Notes: a model not told the origin generated them from the sequence alone. Counted from the first letter of the stretch, positions 8,331 to 17,212 are shown. The stretch is 64,000 nt of DNA from Streptomyces europaeiscabiei (GCF_036346855.1 NZ_CP107841.1:9924001-9988000), one strand, 5' to 3'. Numbers and translations: made by a program.

Positions 8331-9185
8331 TGTGACTTTGATCGGTAGTCGGCGGGTGCCGCAGCCGGACCGGCTGGTCGCGTAACGTCCTTGATCTCTG
8401 GTTGGCGGGTTCTTCGACTGATGGTCGGCGGTTCGGAGACCGTGATCCGTGACTCAACGTGAGGAGGTCTCCGCCCGCCGACGTGGATCAGAAGTGCGTT
8501 GCGATGCCGTGAACGCGGCGGAGTTGTGCCATGTCGTGACGATCGCGTTCCGAGGGCTCGTAGCCCTGGTGGAAGTAGACCTGCTGTTCGGCGGACAAGC
8601 ACGCGACTGACGTCCCATGGACGGTGCCCGTCACGAAGCACGAGGACGGGTAGGTGAATGGACGCTCGGGTTCGGGTGACGCCTGCACTGCTGAGCCGTC
8701 GTCGGCGAAGACCAGCGGGTGCAGGTCGATCTCTCGTCCGTCCGGTGCCGTCACCACGAATCGGATGGGCCTCCAGTTCAGGGTCTCCACGAAACCGACC
8801 TCATGGAGGGCCGCCACCACAACGTCTTCCTGGTCCTGCCGGTGCATCAGGTCCAGGTCCCGATGGGTTCGCGTCTGCTCGCCGACCAGAGCGTCGATCC
8901 CCCATCCTCCGCCGATCCAGACGTCCGCATTCGCCTGTCGTAGCAGGGCCAGGACGAACAACACGTCTTCAGCTGTCATCACCTGACACAGGCTAGAAGC
9001 GTCCGCCCAGTGCCGCGAACGTTTTCCTGTCAGCCTTCCGCTGGCTGGTGGTGGCAGGGGCGAGCTCGGCGTGCGCAGCAAGAACACATCTTCGAAGTTG
9101 ACCGCACCCACAGTCACCCGGACCGATCGCCCGCCCCCAAGAATCAAATCCGCCAACTGACGATCAAAGGACGATCAAAGTCACA
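8331..9185. mobile_element. 855-bp transposase-less mobile cassette carrying an lnu-like gene
   Basis: The left end 8331-8344 reads TGTGACTTTGATCG. The right end 9172-9185 is its perfect reverse complement, giving 14-bp terminal inverted repeats pointing inward. Partial similarity (GTAGTCGGCGG against GTCAGTTGGCGG) continues inside both ends. Immediately outside lies GCAGG at 8326-8330 and again GCAGG at 9186-9190, a 5-bp direct repeat as expected for target-site duplication. The only gene inside is the nucleotidyltransferase at 8488-8979; there is no room for a transposase. This matches a mobile insertion cassette, moved in trans by a related insertion sequence. The repeats are seen directly; mobility is inferred. 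Confidence 0.75.
8488..8979 (-). CDS. lincosamide nucleotidyltransferase-like (LnuA/ANT-fold) protein
   Basis: The 163-residue product matches the length and motif order of small Lnu(A/C/D)-type enzymes: WIGGGWGIDALVG (residues 21-33), HRDLDL (39-44, with metal-binding Asp41 and Asp43), a WRPIRFVV strand, EIDLHPLVFADDGSAVQA, CLSAEQQVYFHQGYEPSERD and a final DMAQLRRVHG helix. Such enzymes transfer AMP to lincomycin or clindamycin; related ANT folds modify aminoglycosides, so the substrate is not proven. ATG at 8979 is the first Met of the homologous region, with only a weak AGGTG close by; the longer frame to 9156 runs into the right terminal repeat. It is the sole gene in the 855-bp mobile unit, which implies acquisition. 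Confidence 0.75.
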   Translation of the reverse strand: MTAEDVLFVLALLRQANADVWIGGGWGIDALVGEQTRTHRDLDLMHRQDQEDVVVAALHEVGFVETLNWRPIRFVVTAPDGREIDLHPLVFADDGSAVQASPEPERPFTYPSSCFVTGTVHGTSVACLSAEQQVYFHQGYEPSERDRHDMAQLRRVHGIATHF

Positions 9186-9300
9186 GCAGGGGCTCCGACC
9201 CGCGGGGACTGCTTCCACGCCGCCTTCTCGGCGCCTGCTCCGCCGAATGCCGTGCGCCGGAAGCCGCTACTGGCCGACCGGCGCACGGACCCGTGGCTCG

Positions 9301-11862
9301 TCACCGCCAGATGGACTTCAGACGCCACGCCTGCATGTGGTTGAGGGTGGCGGTGCCGCCTTCGGCGAAGACCTCGACGCCGGTGCCGGCGGGGTCGGGG
9401 AAGATCTGGTCGGTGATCACGGCCTCGCCGTTGCCGCCGAAGACCTCGACGGAGGACCAGTCGACGAGGATCCGCAGTTTGACCTTGCCGTTCCTGGGCT
9501 TCAGGGGTGCCGTCTGGACGCCGGGGAAGGTGCTGTTGAAGTCCACGGCGCCGGAGCGGGTGCGGTCGACGTACAGCTCCTGTGTCGTGCTGTCGTAGCC
9601 GATGACGGTCTCCTCGCCGTTCGCGCCCGTGCGGACCTTCAGGCCGAAGCGGTCGGCGTCCTCGAGGGAGAAGGTGGCCTCGATGTCGAGTGCTTTGCCC
9701 TTGGCCGCGGGGCCGATCAGGGGCTTGGAGGTGCTCTTGACGGTGACGTCGGATGCGGTCGCCGCCGGGCGGTTGTGGCGGAGGGAGTCCAGGCTGCCCA
9801 CCGGCTTGCTGGTCAGCCGGATCCGGCCGTTGATCGTGCGCAGTGCCATTTCCCGGGGAATGCTCTGCGCGCTGCGCCAGGGGGAGGTGGGGATGGACTG
9901 GCCGTAGTCCCAGTTGTTCATCCAGCCGATCATGTAGCGCTTGCCGCCCGGTGCGTTCTCCCAGGACACGGCGGCGTAGTAGTCCTTGCCGTAGTCGGTC
10001 CAGTCGGCGCGCTGTACGACGGACTTGGCGGGCTTGTCAGCGGTGGTGAACCGGTCGGCCATGACGTGGCCCCAGCCGGCGGAGTTCATGTCGCCGACCT
10101 GGATCTGCGCCTTCTTGCCGGCGTACGGGCGCAGGTCGAAGGACGCCCAGTCCAGGCCCTCGCTGTCGGCGCCGGTGGCGCTGCGGACGACCTCGCCGTC
10201 GACGAGCAGGTTGACGGACGTCTCCTGGGAGACGCGCGGGGCCAAGGCGTCGGACAGCATGATGTGGTCGACGTTGAGGTGGCCCCAGCCGCCGCTGTTG
10301 TTGTCGACGATTCTGATCTGCGCCTTCTTGCCGGCGAGTTCACCGACGTCCCACGAGGCCCAGTTGAGTGCCTCGCCGTCCTTTCCGGTGGAGCTGCGGA
10401 CGACCTGGCCGTCCACGAGGAGCTCGACGGCGGTGGGGTTGTCGGAGTCGGCCGGGTGGTTGCCGCCGCCGATGAGGAAGTTGATGTGCTTCTTGTCGAT
10501 GGTGAACTCGGGCGAGGTGAGTGTGCCCGTGGTCGAGTCGCCGTTCAGGAAGGTGTTGACCAGCCCGTCTCCCAGGAATCCGGAGACCTGCCCCTGGTCG
10601 GGGAGGGTGCCGGTGGCCGGTGCGGTGCCGAAGGCGTCCCCGGTCGCCGTCCAGTCGCCGTAGCTGCCGCCTTCGAAGTCGGCGAGGACCGTGCCCTCGG
10701 GCGGAGTTGTGTCCATAACGGTTCCGGCCTCGTGCGGGTGACGTCCGCCGCCGACCTTGAAGTTCAGGTAGGGGCTGTCGACGGTGAATTCGGGTGAGGT
10801 GAGGGTGCCGGTGGCGCCGTCACCGCCGTGGAAGCTGTTGGCGAGGCCCTTGCCGTCGAAGCCGGTGACCGCCCCCTGCCAGTCCACCGCCCCGGTTGCC
10901 GGTCCCTGACCGAACGCGGTGCCGGTGGTCGTCCAGGAACCGAAATCGGTGCCCTCGAAGTCCTGCACCACCGTGCCGGTGGGCGGGGTGTAGGTGCCCT
11001 TGTCGTCGGCGGTGAACTTCTTGCCGTCGAAGTCACCGATGAAGTACTGCGAGCCCGAACCGCCCGCGATACCGCCGGGGTTGATGTTGACGACCAGGAC
11101 CCACTTGATCTTCTTCTTGTTCCCGTCGACCGCGAGGGGGAACAGGTCGGGGCACTCCCACACACCGCCGGTCGCGCCGGCCGGCCCGAACTCGCTCTGC
11201 AGCTTCCAGTCCTTGAGGTTCTTGGACGAGTAGAACTGCACCTTGTGCTCGGTGGACAGCGACACCGTCATCAGCCAGCTCTGGGTCGGCGCGTACCACT
11301 GGACCTTGGGGTCGCGGAAGTTGTTGGAGCCGATGTCGATGACGGGATTGCCCTGGTACTTGGTCCAGGTCCGGCCGCGGTCGGTGCTGTAGGCGAGCGA
11401 CTGGGCCTGCTTGCCGCCGTTCTTGTAGGCGCTGGTGTAGATCGCCACCATGGGCGGGTTCTTCTTCGTACCGAAGCCGGTGGTGTTGTCCCGGTCGACG
11501 ACCGCGCTGCCGGAGAACACCATCTCCTCGTCGTCGTGCGACAGGGCGAGCGGCAGCTCCTTCCAGTGCACGAGGTCCTTGCTCACCGCGTGGCCCCAGG
11601 ACATGTCGCCCCAGGAGTTGCCGTTCGGGTTGTACTGGTAGAAGAGGTGGTACTCGCCCTTGTAGTAGACAAGGCCGTTGGGGTCGTTCATCCAGTTCTT
11701 CTCCGGGGTGAAGTGGAACTGGGGCCGGTAGGTCTCGGTGTACGGCGGGGTGTCGGCAGCTACGGCCTGGGGGGCGAGCGGGGCTGCGGACAGGGCGCAG
11801 ACGGTCGCCACCGCCGCCATCATCCGTATGCGGGCATGCCGGGATACGCGTGCAGAGCTCAT
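9301..11862 (-). CDS. secreted GH32 levanase/fructanase with nested inserted modules
   Basis: The 853-residue protein has a signal peptide cleaved near AVAADTPP (about residue 37). The GH32 five-bladed propeller carries nucleophile Asp60 in WMNDPNG, RDP at 183-185 and acid/base Glu236 in WECPD. A C-terminal beta-sandwich (about 690-853) follows. Between propeller segments lies an insert (about 294-607) with an A(first half)-B(complete)-A(second half) arrangement: FEGTDFGSW to GGGRHP, then FEGGSYGDW through GGWGHLNVDHIMLSD, then LLVDGEVVRS to GWGHVMADRF. It should cleave extracellular levan or inulin. ATG at 11862 follows AGGAGA. It is divergent from a LacI gene with operator-like palindromes between them. 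Confidence 0.88.
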   Translation of the reverse strand: MSSARVSRHARIRMMAAVATVCALSAAPLAPQAVAADTPPYTETYRPQFHFTPEKNWMNDPNGLVYYKGEYHLFYQYNPNGNSWGDMSWGHAVSKDLVHWKELPLALSHDDEEMVFSGSAVVDRDNTTGFGTKKNPPMVAIYTSAYKNGGKQAQSLAYSTDRGRTWTKYQGNPVIDIGSNNFRDPKVQWYAPTQSWLMTVSLSTEHKVQFYSSKNLKDWKLQSEFGPAGATGGVWECPDLFPLAVDGNKKKIKWVLVVNINPGGIAGGSGSQYFIGDFDGKKFTADDKGTYTPPTGTVVQDFEGTDFGSWTTTGTAFGQGPATGAVDWQGAVTGFDGKGLANSFHGGDGATGTLTSPEFTVDSPYLNFKVGGGRHPHEAGTVMDTTPPEGTVLADFEGGSYGDWTATGDAFGTAPATGTLPDQGQVSGFLGDGLVNTFLNGDSTTGTLTSPEFTIDKKHINFLIGGGNHPADSDNPTAVELLVDGQVVRSSTGKDGEALNWASWDVGELAGKKAQIRIVDNNSGGWGHLNVDHIMLSDALAPRVSQETSVNLLVDGEVVRSATGADSEGLDWASFDLRPYAGKKAQIQVGDMNSAGWGHVMADRFTTADKPAKSVVQRADWTDYGKDYYAAVSWENAPGGKRYMIGWMNNWDYGQSIPTSPWRSAQSIPREMALRTINGRIRLTSKPVGSLDSLRHNRPAATASDVTVKSTSKPLIGPAAKGKALDIEATFSLEDADRFGLKVRTGANGEETVIGYDSTTQELYVDRTRSGAVDFNSTFPGVQTAPLKPRNGKVKLRILVDWSSVEVFGGNGEAVITDQIFPDPAGTGVEVFAEGGTATLNHMQAWRLKSIWR

Positions 11863-11988
11863 GGTGTCTCCTAGTCCCGCGGCTCGTCGGCGCAGCACTG
11901 ACTGCGGCCCCGGCGCGGGCGGACCGAAAAGTGACATCCCAGCGGCGTCGACGTCCACGCAGCCGACTGGGGTGTCAGCGACGACGAA

Positions 11989-12044
11989 TGTCATCGATGA
12001 CAGCGAGTGCCCGATTATGAAGGGCAATCCGGCCGGCGCGTCAA
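11989..12044 (-). promoter_or_regulatory. levanase promoter with palindromic LacI-type operator
   Basis: On the minus strand TTGACG (12044-12039) and CATAAT (12019-12014), spaced 19 nt, form a plausible sigma-70-like promoter, rare in this GC-rich window. Just downstream lies the perfect 14-bp palindrome TGTCATCGATGACA at 11989-12002, with the central CG typical of LacI-family operators. A repressor there would block the start region. The leader to the ATG at 11862 would be about 130-145 nt. The divergent LacI gene at 12404 is the obvious candidate regulator. Confidence 0.55.
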
Positions 12045-12280
12045 CGGTACGTGCGTGATTGTTCCGGGACGGCTCTGCGGTCCGTCAGGCGTCGTCGGCG
12101 GTCGGCAGCCGCGCCAATGAGCTCGGCCACGGCGGGTGGGAGTCGGCAACCGCGCAGGTCAGAGCGGTGGCTCGGGTGGCAGCGGCAGGTTTCCGCGGCC
12201 TCGTGCGAGACCGAGATCGGCTGCGTTAACGAGTTGTTTCCGGGGTGTTGACCGGTGAGGCCTCTCGGTGCTTCACTTCC

Positions 12281-12324
12281 GGAACCGGTTCCGAAACCGG
12301 TTCCGGGACTGCTTCCGGTACCGG
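12281..12324 (+). promoter_or_regulatory. three operator-like AACCGGTT palindromes upstream of lacI
   Basis: GGAACCGGTTCC at 12281-12292 is a perfect palindrome. GAAACCGGTTCC at 12293-12304 follows at once, and TCCGGTACCGG around 12314-12324 is a third related half-site pair. All have a central CCGG as LacI-family operators often do. They lie 80-120 bases before the LacI start, with TGTACGAT just downstream as a possible -10. Autoregulation is inferred. Confidence 0.5.
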
Positions 12325-12403
12325 TTGCACGGGTCTCTGTACGATCGGGCCTTCGGTGCGGGAGGGAAGTCTTCCGCCTCTGCAAGAAGGGAGGGGAGGT
12401 GAC

Positions 12404-13417
12404 ATGGGAGTCACTATCGCCGACGTGGCCACGCGGGCCGGGGTCAGCAAGACGACGGTCTCGCGGGTGCTGAACGCCAAGGGCGAGATCAGCGAGGACA
12501 CCGTCTTGAAGGTCCGCGACGCGATTTCGGAGCTCGGCTATGTGCCGAGCGCCGGGGCAGTGGGGCTGGCACGCGGCACGACCCAGATGATCGGCATGCT
12601 GGTCCCTGACCTGGCCTGGGCCTGGGCCGGCATCGTGCAGGCGGTCGTCGAAACGCTGGAGGCCGAGGGCTTCGGACTGCGCATGCTGACCGTGAACGGC
12701 GGTGAGGAGTCACTGCGCAGGCTGGGCCTGCAGGTCGCCGCCAAGTCGTTCGACGGCCTGCTGGTGATAGAGCCCGAGGGGGCCCTGGCAGCCATCACGG
12801 AACTGCACGAGGCCGGACTGCCGGTGGTGCTGATAGACGACCGCTTCCAGCGGCCGGGATTCCCCTACGTGGCCACCACCAACCGAGAGGGCGGTGAGCA
12901 GGCGGCGCGCCACCTGCTGGACCTCGGCCGCCGTCGCCCTCTGGTGGTGACCGGTCCCGAGGAGTACGGCTGTACTCAGGAACGGCTGGGCGGCTTCGTC
13001 GACGTCTATGCGCAGGCCGGGATCGAGCTCGACCCGCGCAGCCTCATCGGCGGTGACTTCCTGTTCGAGACCGCCCGGAGCGCGGTGGCGCAAGCTCTCG
13101 CGGACGGCGTGGACTTCGACGCGGTCTTCGGGCACAACGACCCCTCGGCGGCCGGCGTGCTCGCGGCCTTGCACGAGGCCGGCCTCAGGATTCCGCGGGA
13201 TGTCGCCGTGGTGGGCTTCGATGACGTCGAGCTGGCGTCGTACACCTATCCGGCCTTGACCACCATCCGCCAGCCGATGCGCGAAATGGGTGAGGCAGCG
13301 GCGCGTCTGCTGCTCGACCACGTGCGCAGATCGCCCGAGGCCGCCCCCTCGCGCGTCATTCCCACCAGCCTCGTGATCCGCAGCTCGACGTTACAGCCCG
13401 AGCCCGAACCGATCTGA
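12404..13417 (+). CDS. LacI-family transcriptional regulator of the fructan locus
   Basis: The 337-residue protein has an N-terminal LacI HTH (VTIADVATRAGVSKTTVSRVLN, residues 3-24). It is followed by a hinge helix region and a periplasmic-binding-protein-like effector domain (IGMLVPDLAW, GLLVIEP, VVLIDDRF, AVFGHNDPSAAGVLAALHEAG, VAVVGFDDVELASY). ATG at 12404 is preferred because GAGGGGAGG precedes it; the longer frame to 12245 crosses the operator palindromes. It sits between the secreted levanase and the sugar importer/glycosidase operon, so it probably represses both in the absence of a fructan-derived sugar. The effector cannot be read from the sequence. Confidence 0.88.
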   Translation: MGVTIADVATRAGVSKTTVSRVLNAKGEISEDTVLKVRDAISELGYVPSAGAVGLARGTTQMIGMLVPDLAWAWAGIVQAVVETLEAEGFGLRMLTVNGGEESLRRLGLQVAAKSFDGLLVIEPEGALAAITELHEAGLPVVLIDDRFQRPGFPYVATTNREGGEQAARHLLDLGRRRPLVVTGPEEYGCTQERLGGFVDVYAQAGIELDPRSLIGGDFLFETARSAVAQALADGVDFDAVFGHNDPSAAGVLAALHEAGLRIPRDVAVVGFDDVELASYTYPALTTIRQPMREMGEAAARLLLDHVRRSPEAAPSRVIPTSLVIRSSTLQPEPEPI

Positions 13418-13424
13418 CGTCATC

Positions 13425-13450
13425 GCGAGGCGCACATGATGGCGCCTCGC
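13425..13450 (+). terminator. hairpin terminator after lacI
   Basis: GCGAGGCGC at 13425-13433 pairs perfectly with GCGCCTCGC at 13442-13450 across an 8-base loop, 8 bases after the LacI stop. No T-run follows, as is common for actinomycete terminators. Confidence 0.6.
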
Positions 13451-13811
13451 GGTCGGGCGGTGTGTCGCCGGTGAGTGACGCACCGCCCCTGTCTCCCCGA
13501 AACCCCGGCGGACCTCTTCGGCCTCGCCTTCCTCGCACCACGTAGCAGCTGCGCCCGCGTTCACACGGCGGCGCCCACCAGCACCTTCCGCTCGCGCGCT
13601 CCCGATCCGGGACACCGAACGGCGCGCCTGGCACACCCCGCCCGGCCCCTACCCACTCCGCGTCGGATGCCCCGGCCGCGCCCTGCGGCTGACCGCCGAT
13701 GCCGCTGTCACCGCGGACGGACCCCACCCGTGCGCCGGCCCATCCGGGCGTCCGCCCGCTCTCACCCTTAGCCCCCCGCGCCTGTATCGCTCAACGGCAA
13801 GGAGCCGCATC
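13451..13811. other. gene-free region before the sugar importer operon
   Basis: About 360 bases separate the lacI terminator from the importer start. It should contain the importer promoter. No clear -10/-35 pair, no copy of either LacI-type palindrome and no convincing small gene were seen; the ribosome binding site AAGGAG just before 13812 is clear. Confidence 0.5.
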
Positions 13812-15110
13812 ATGCGTATCACCACCCGTCACGCTGTCAGAACCGTCCAGACCCTGTGCGTCACCGTCACGGCCGCCCTGGTGGCCACCGGCTGTGGCCG
13901 GAGCGAGGACTCCGGCCCCGGCAAGGACGCACCCGCCGAGATAGCCGCGGGCAAGGCCAAGGGGACCGTGGTCATGTGGTCCATGGGCGACCCCGACGAG
14001 GACCTGAAGGAGCTGGCCAAGAAGTTCGAGCAGGAGAACCCGGACGCGACCGTCAAGATCACAGCGGTCCCGTGGAGCGCCGCCCACGACAAGCTGACCA
14101 CCGCGGTCGCCGGTGGCAACACCCCGGACATGTCCATGGTCGGGAGCACCTGGATGGCCGAGATGGCCGCCATGAACGCCTTCCAGGCCACCCCGGCGTC
14201 GATCAAGGCGTCGGACTTCTACCCCGGCCAGTGGGGCACCACCAAGTACAAGGACACCTCCTACGGCGTCCCGTTCATCGCCGACACCCAAGCGATCTAC
14301 TACCGGACCGACATCACCACGAAGGCCGGCATCAAGGGCGCCCTGGCGGGCGACCGGGCCGGATACCTGAAGGACCTGGAGGCCATCCAGGCCACCGCCG
14401 GCAAGGAGAACCCCAAGCTGCGCCACGCCAGCGGGCTGGTGATGGGCTTCAACTCCTGGATCTTCTGGGTGCCGATGGTGTGGCAGCAGGGCGGTGACAT
14501 CTACGACGCCAAGACCGGGAAGTTCACCTTCGACTCGCCCGAGGTCGCCAAGGCGCTGGAGTACTACGCGAGCGTCCCGAAGCAGGGCCTGGCGCCGACC
14601 GACAGGTCGGACAACGTGCAGGGCTTCAGGGACGGGCTGATCGCCGTCTACCAGGAGGGTGCGTGGGCCGGCGGCAGCTTCCACAAGGACGCCCCGGAAC
14701 TGGACGGCAAGTGGAAGACCATGCCGGTGCCGTACTCCGAGCAGCCCTCCGGGTTCGCCGGCGGCAGCGACCTGGCGGTGTTCAAGGACGCCAAGAACCC
14801 CGACGCGGCATGGAAGTTCGCCCAGTTCCTGACCGAGCCCGCCAATCTCGCGGCCTATTCCAAGGCCACCGGCAGCCTGCCCCCCGCGCCCCAGGCGTGG
14901 ACGGAGGGCAAGCTGACCGAGGACGAGAACATGAAGGCGTTCGCCGAGCAGCTCGAGGTCAGCAAGGCACCGCCCGCCATCACGACCTGGCAGCAGATCG
15001 CCGACGCCATCGACTCCGAACTGGAGAAGCTGATCCTCGGCAAGGCCGGCGTCGCCGAGGTGCAGAAGACGCTGCAGTCCAAGGCCACCAGTATCGGCAC
15101 GGGCCGCTGA
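13812..15110 (+). CDS. sugar ABC transporter substrate-binding lipoprotein
   Basis: The 432-residue protein is a CUT1-type extracellular solute-binding protein. It has an N-terminal lipoprotein signal with lipobox ALVATGC (Cys28 the anchor) and then the family-1 pattern: GTVVMWSMGDPDEDLKELAK, DKLTTAVAGGNTPDMSMVGS, YGVPFIADTQAIYYRTD, and a late block FAGGSDLAVFKDAKNPDAAWKF in overlapping short pieces. It should bind an oligosaccharide at the cell surface and pass it to the two permeases that follow at 15145 and 16138. Its position beside levanase, GH32 and GH3 genes suggests a fructo- or gluco-oligosaccharide. AAGGAG precedes the ATG. Confidence 0.88.
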   Translation: MRITTRHAVRTVQTLCVTVTAALVATGCGRSEDSGPGKDAPAEIAAGKAKGTVVMWSMGDPDEDLKELAKKFEQENPDATVKITAVPWSAAHDKLTTAVAGGNTPDMSMVGSTWMAEMAAMNAFQATPASIKASDFYPGQWGTTKYKDTSYGVPFIADTQAIYYRTDITTKAGIKGALAGDRAGYLKDLEAIQATAGKENPKLRHASGLVMGFNSWIFWVPMVWQQGGDIYDAKTGKFTFDSPEVAKALEYYASVPKQGLAPTDRSDNVQGFRDGLIAVYQEGAWAGGSFHKDAPELDGKWKTMPVPYSEQPSGFAGGSDLAVFKDAKNPDAAWKFAQFLTEPANLAAYSKATGSLPPAPQAWTEGKLTEDENMKAFAEQLEVSKAPPAITTWQQIADAIDSELEKLILGKAGVAEVQKTLQSKATSIGTGR

Positions 15111-15144
15111 GCGCCACCGCCAAGAGCACCCCTCGTAGGGACGG

Positions 15145-16131
15145 ATGACATCCATGTCCACGAATACGCTCCCCGGGCGGGGCGACACGGGCAAGCAGAA
15201 CACCGGAGGGCCGGAGCGGAGTGCCGATCGCCGACGCCTCACGTTCCGGAGCCCGGCGCGCGGCAGGCAGGCCCGGGCCGCCTGGCTCCTCGCCGGTCCC
15301 TTCCTCGCGCTGTTTGCGGCCTTCATGCTGCTGCCGGTGGTGTGGTCGCTGCTGATGAGTCTGACCGACACACAGAGCGCGGACCTGCGCACCCCTTTGA
15401 ACGTGTCGTTCGTCGGCTTCGACAACTACGTGCGGCTCTTCCAGGACGATCAGTTCTTCACGGCCCTGCGCAACACCGCCGTGTTCGTCCTGGTGGCCCT
15501 GCCCCTCACCCTGGCGGCCGGGCTCGCCGCGGCGGTCGCCCTCGACCGGGGCATCCGCCGCTTCCGGGCCGTCTTCCGGGTCGGCTTCTACCTCCCGGTG
15601 ATCACCAGCATCGTGGCCGTCGCCGTGGTGTGGAAGACGCTCCTCGAACCCCGCGCGGGACTGGTGAACCTCGTCCTGGGCTGGTTCGGGATCGACGGCC
15701 CGGCCTGGCTGGCGGACACCCGCTTCGCCCTGCCCGTCATGATCCTGATGGCCGTATGGCGCAACCTGGGCACCGTCATGATCATCATGCTGGCCGGGCT
15801 GCAGTCCGTGCCCCAGTCCCTGATGGAGGCGGCAGAACTCGACGGCGCCGGGCCCTGGCAGCGGTTCTGGCGCGTCACCTTCCCGCTCCTGCGTCCCGCC
15901 CTGCTGCTCACCGCCGTCACGACCGGCATCGGCTACCTGCAGTTCTTCGACGAACCGTTCGTCATGACCGACGGCGGACCGCTGGACTCCACCCTCTCGG
16001 CCACCTTGTACGCCTACAAACAGTTCGGCAACGGCAACTACGAGATGGCGTCGGCCGCCAGCTACGTCATCTTCGTCCTCATCGTGGCGCTGACCGTGCT
16101 GCAGTTCCGCGTGCTGCGAGACAAGGACTGA
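15145..16131 (+). CDS. sugar ABC transporter permease (MalF/UgpA type)
   Basis: The protein of about 328 residues has six hydrophobic segments after a polar N-terminus (first one AAWLLAGPFLALFAAFMLLP). It carries the EAA loop near its C-terminal third (SLMEAAELDGAGPWQRFWRV), which contacts the ATPase. Two starts are possible, ATG 15145 and ATG 15154; AGGGACGGATGA lies across the first, so 15154 may be the true one. It pairs with the permease at 16138. No ATP-binding gene is present, so a shared MsiK-like ATPase encoded elsewhere is expected, as known for Streptomyces CUT1 importers. Confidence 0.88.
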   Translation: MTSMSTNTLPGRGDTGKQNTGGPERSADRRRLTFRSPARGRQARAAWLLAGPFLALFAAFMLLPVVWSLLMSLTDTQSADLRTPLNVSFVGFDNYVRLFQDDQFFTALRNTAVFVLVALPLTLAAGLAAAVALDRGIRRFRAVFRVGFYLPVITSIVAVAVVWKTLLEPRAGLVNLVLGWFGIDGPAWLADTRFALPVMILMAVWRNLGTVMIIMLAGLQSVPQSLMEAAELDGAGPWQRFWRVTFPLLRPALLLTAVTTGIGYLQFFDEPFVMTDGGPLDSTLSATLYAYKQFGNGNYEMASAASYVIFVLIVALTVLQFRVLRDKD

Positions 16132-16137
16132 TGCCTC

Positions 16138-17025
16138 ATGAGCACCCTCTCCACTCTCCCCACGGCACAACCGGGCACGGACCGTATCCTGCGGCGCCGC
16201 CGCATCCGCCGGACCTGGGGTCAGCCCTGGCTGTATCTGCCGCTCGCCGGCGCCCTGCTGCTGATGATCGCGCCGTTCCTGTGGATGCTGTCCGGGTCGT
16301 TCAAACCCGAGGCCGACATCCGCAGCGTCCCGCCCGTCCTGCTCCCCACGGCGCCCACGACCGCCAACTACGGTGAGCTGTTCAGCACGCTCGACTTCAC
16401 GAGCATGTTCGTCAACTCCGTGATCGTGGCCCTCGCCGTCACCGCCGGGAACCTCATCTTCTGCTCGATGCTCGGATACGCCCTGGCCAAGCTGGAGTTC
16501 CGCGGACAGCGCGCCGTTTTCCTGCTGGTCATGGGGACGCTCATGATCCCCGGGCTGGTCACCTTCGTTCCCCTGTACGTGCTGGTGTCCAACATGCAGC
16601 TGACCGGGTCCATGCTCGGGCTGATCCTGCCGTTCCTGGCCGGCCCCTTCGGGGTGTTCCTGATGCGGCAGTTCATCTCCACCCTGCCCGACGAGCTGAT
16701 CGACGCCGCCCGCGTCGACGGCTGCCGCGAACTGGCCATCTTCGCGAAGATCATCCTGCCGCTGACCAAGCCGGCCCTCGCCACCCTCGGGATCATCACC
16801 TTCCTCGGCTCCTGGAACAACTTCCTGTGGCCCCTGGTCGTGGCCCAGAACGAGAGCCAGTACACCCTCCCCGTCGGCCTCGCCCTGGCCAGCAGCGGAC
16901 AGTCCTTCACCCGCTTCGGCATCCTGCTCGCCGGCGCCGTGATCGTCCTGCTGCCGGTGATGATCGTCTTCCTCCTCTTCCAGCGCCAGTTCATCGCCGG
17001 CATCGCCACCACCGGCCTGAAGTGA
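16138..17025 (+). CDS. sugar ABC transporter permease (MalG/UgpE type)
   Basis: The 295-residue protein has six predicted membrane segments and the EAA loop in the form LPDELIDAARVDGCRELAIF. It starts 6 bases after the upstream permease stop, so the two are co-translated and should form the heterodimeric channel. The C-terminal segment LLPVMIVFLLFQRQF then AGIATTGLK is typical of the MalG subgroup. It belongs to the same operon as the lipoprotein at 13812 and probably the GH3 gene at 17213. Confidence 0.88.
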   Translation: MSTLSTLPTAQPGTDRILRRRRIRRTWGQPWLYLPLAGALLLMIAPFLWMLSGSFKPEADIRSVPPVLLPTAPTTANYGELFSTLDFTSMFVNSVIVALAVTAGNLIFCSMLGYALAKLEFRGQRAVFLLVMGTLMIPGLVTFVPLYVLVSNMQLTGSMLGLILPFLAGPFGVFLMRQFISTLPDELIDAARVDGCRELAIFAKIILPLTKPALATLGIITFLGSWNNFLWPLVVAQNESQYTLPVGLALASSGQSFTRFGILLAGAVIVLLPVMIVFLLFQRQFIAGIATTGLK

Positions 17026-17212
17026 CACCTCTGCTCCCACCGCGCCGCCCCCTGCCGCACCGGTTCCGTCCGGGGCGGCGGGCAGGCAGCGCGCGAGCCC
17101 CGCCGCGCCGGTCCGAGCTCCACCACGGCAGACGGCAGCGTCCTTGCGACGAAGCGCTCGAAGTCGCCAACCAACTCTCTTACCTGTGACGACTCATCTC
17201 TTGGAGAACAAC

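Noticed and set aside
14980..17040. Minus-strand frame opposite the importer genes
   Set aside because: It is a Gly/Glu/Gln-rich antisense shadow; the plus strand encodes clear permeases.
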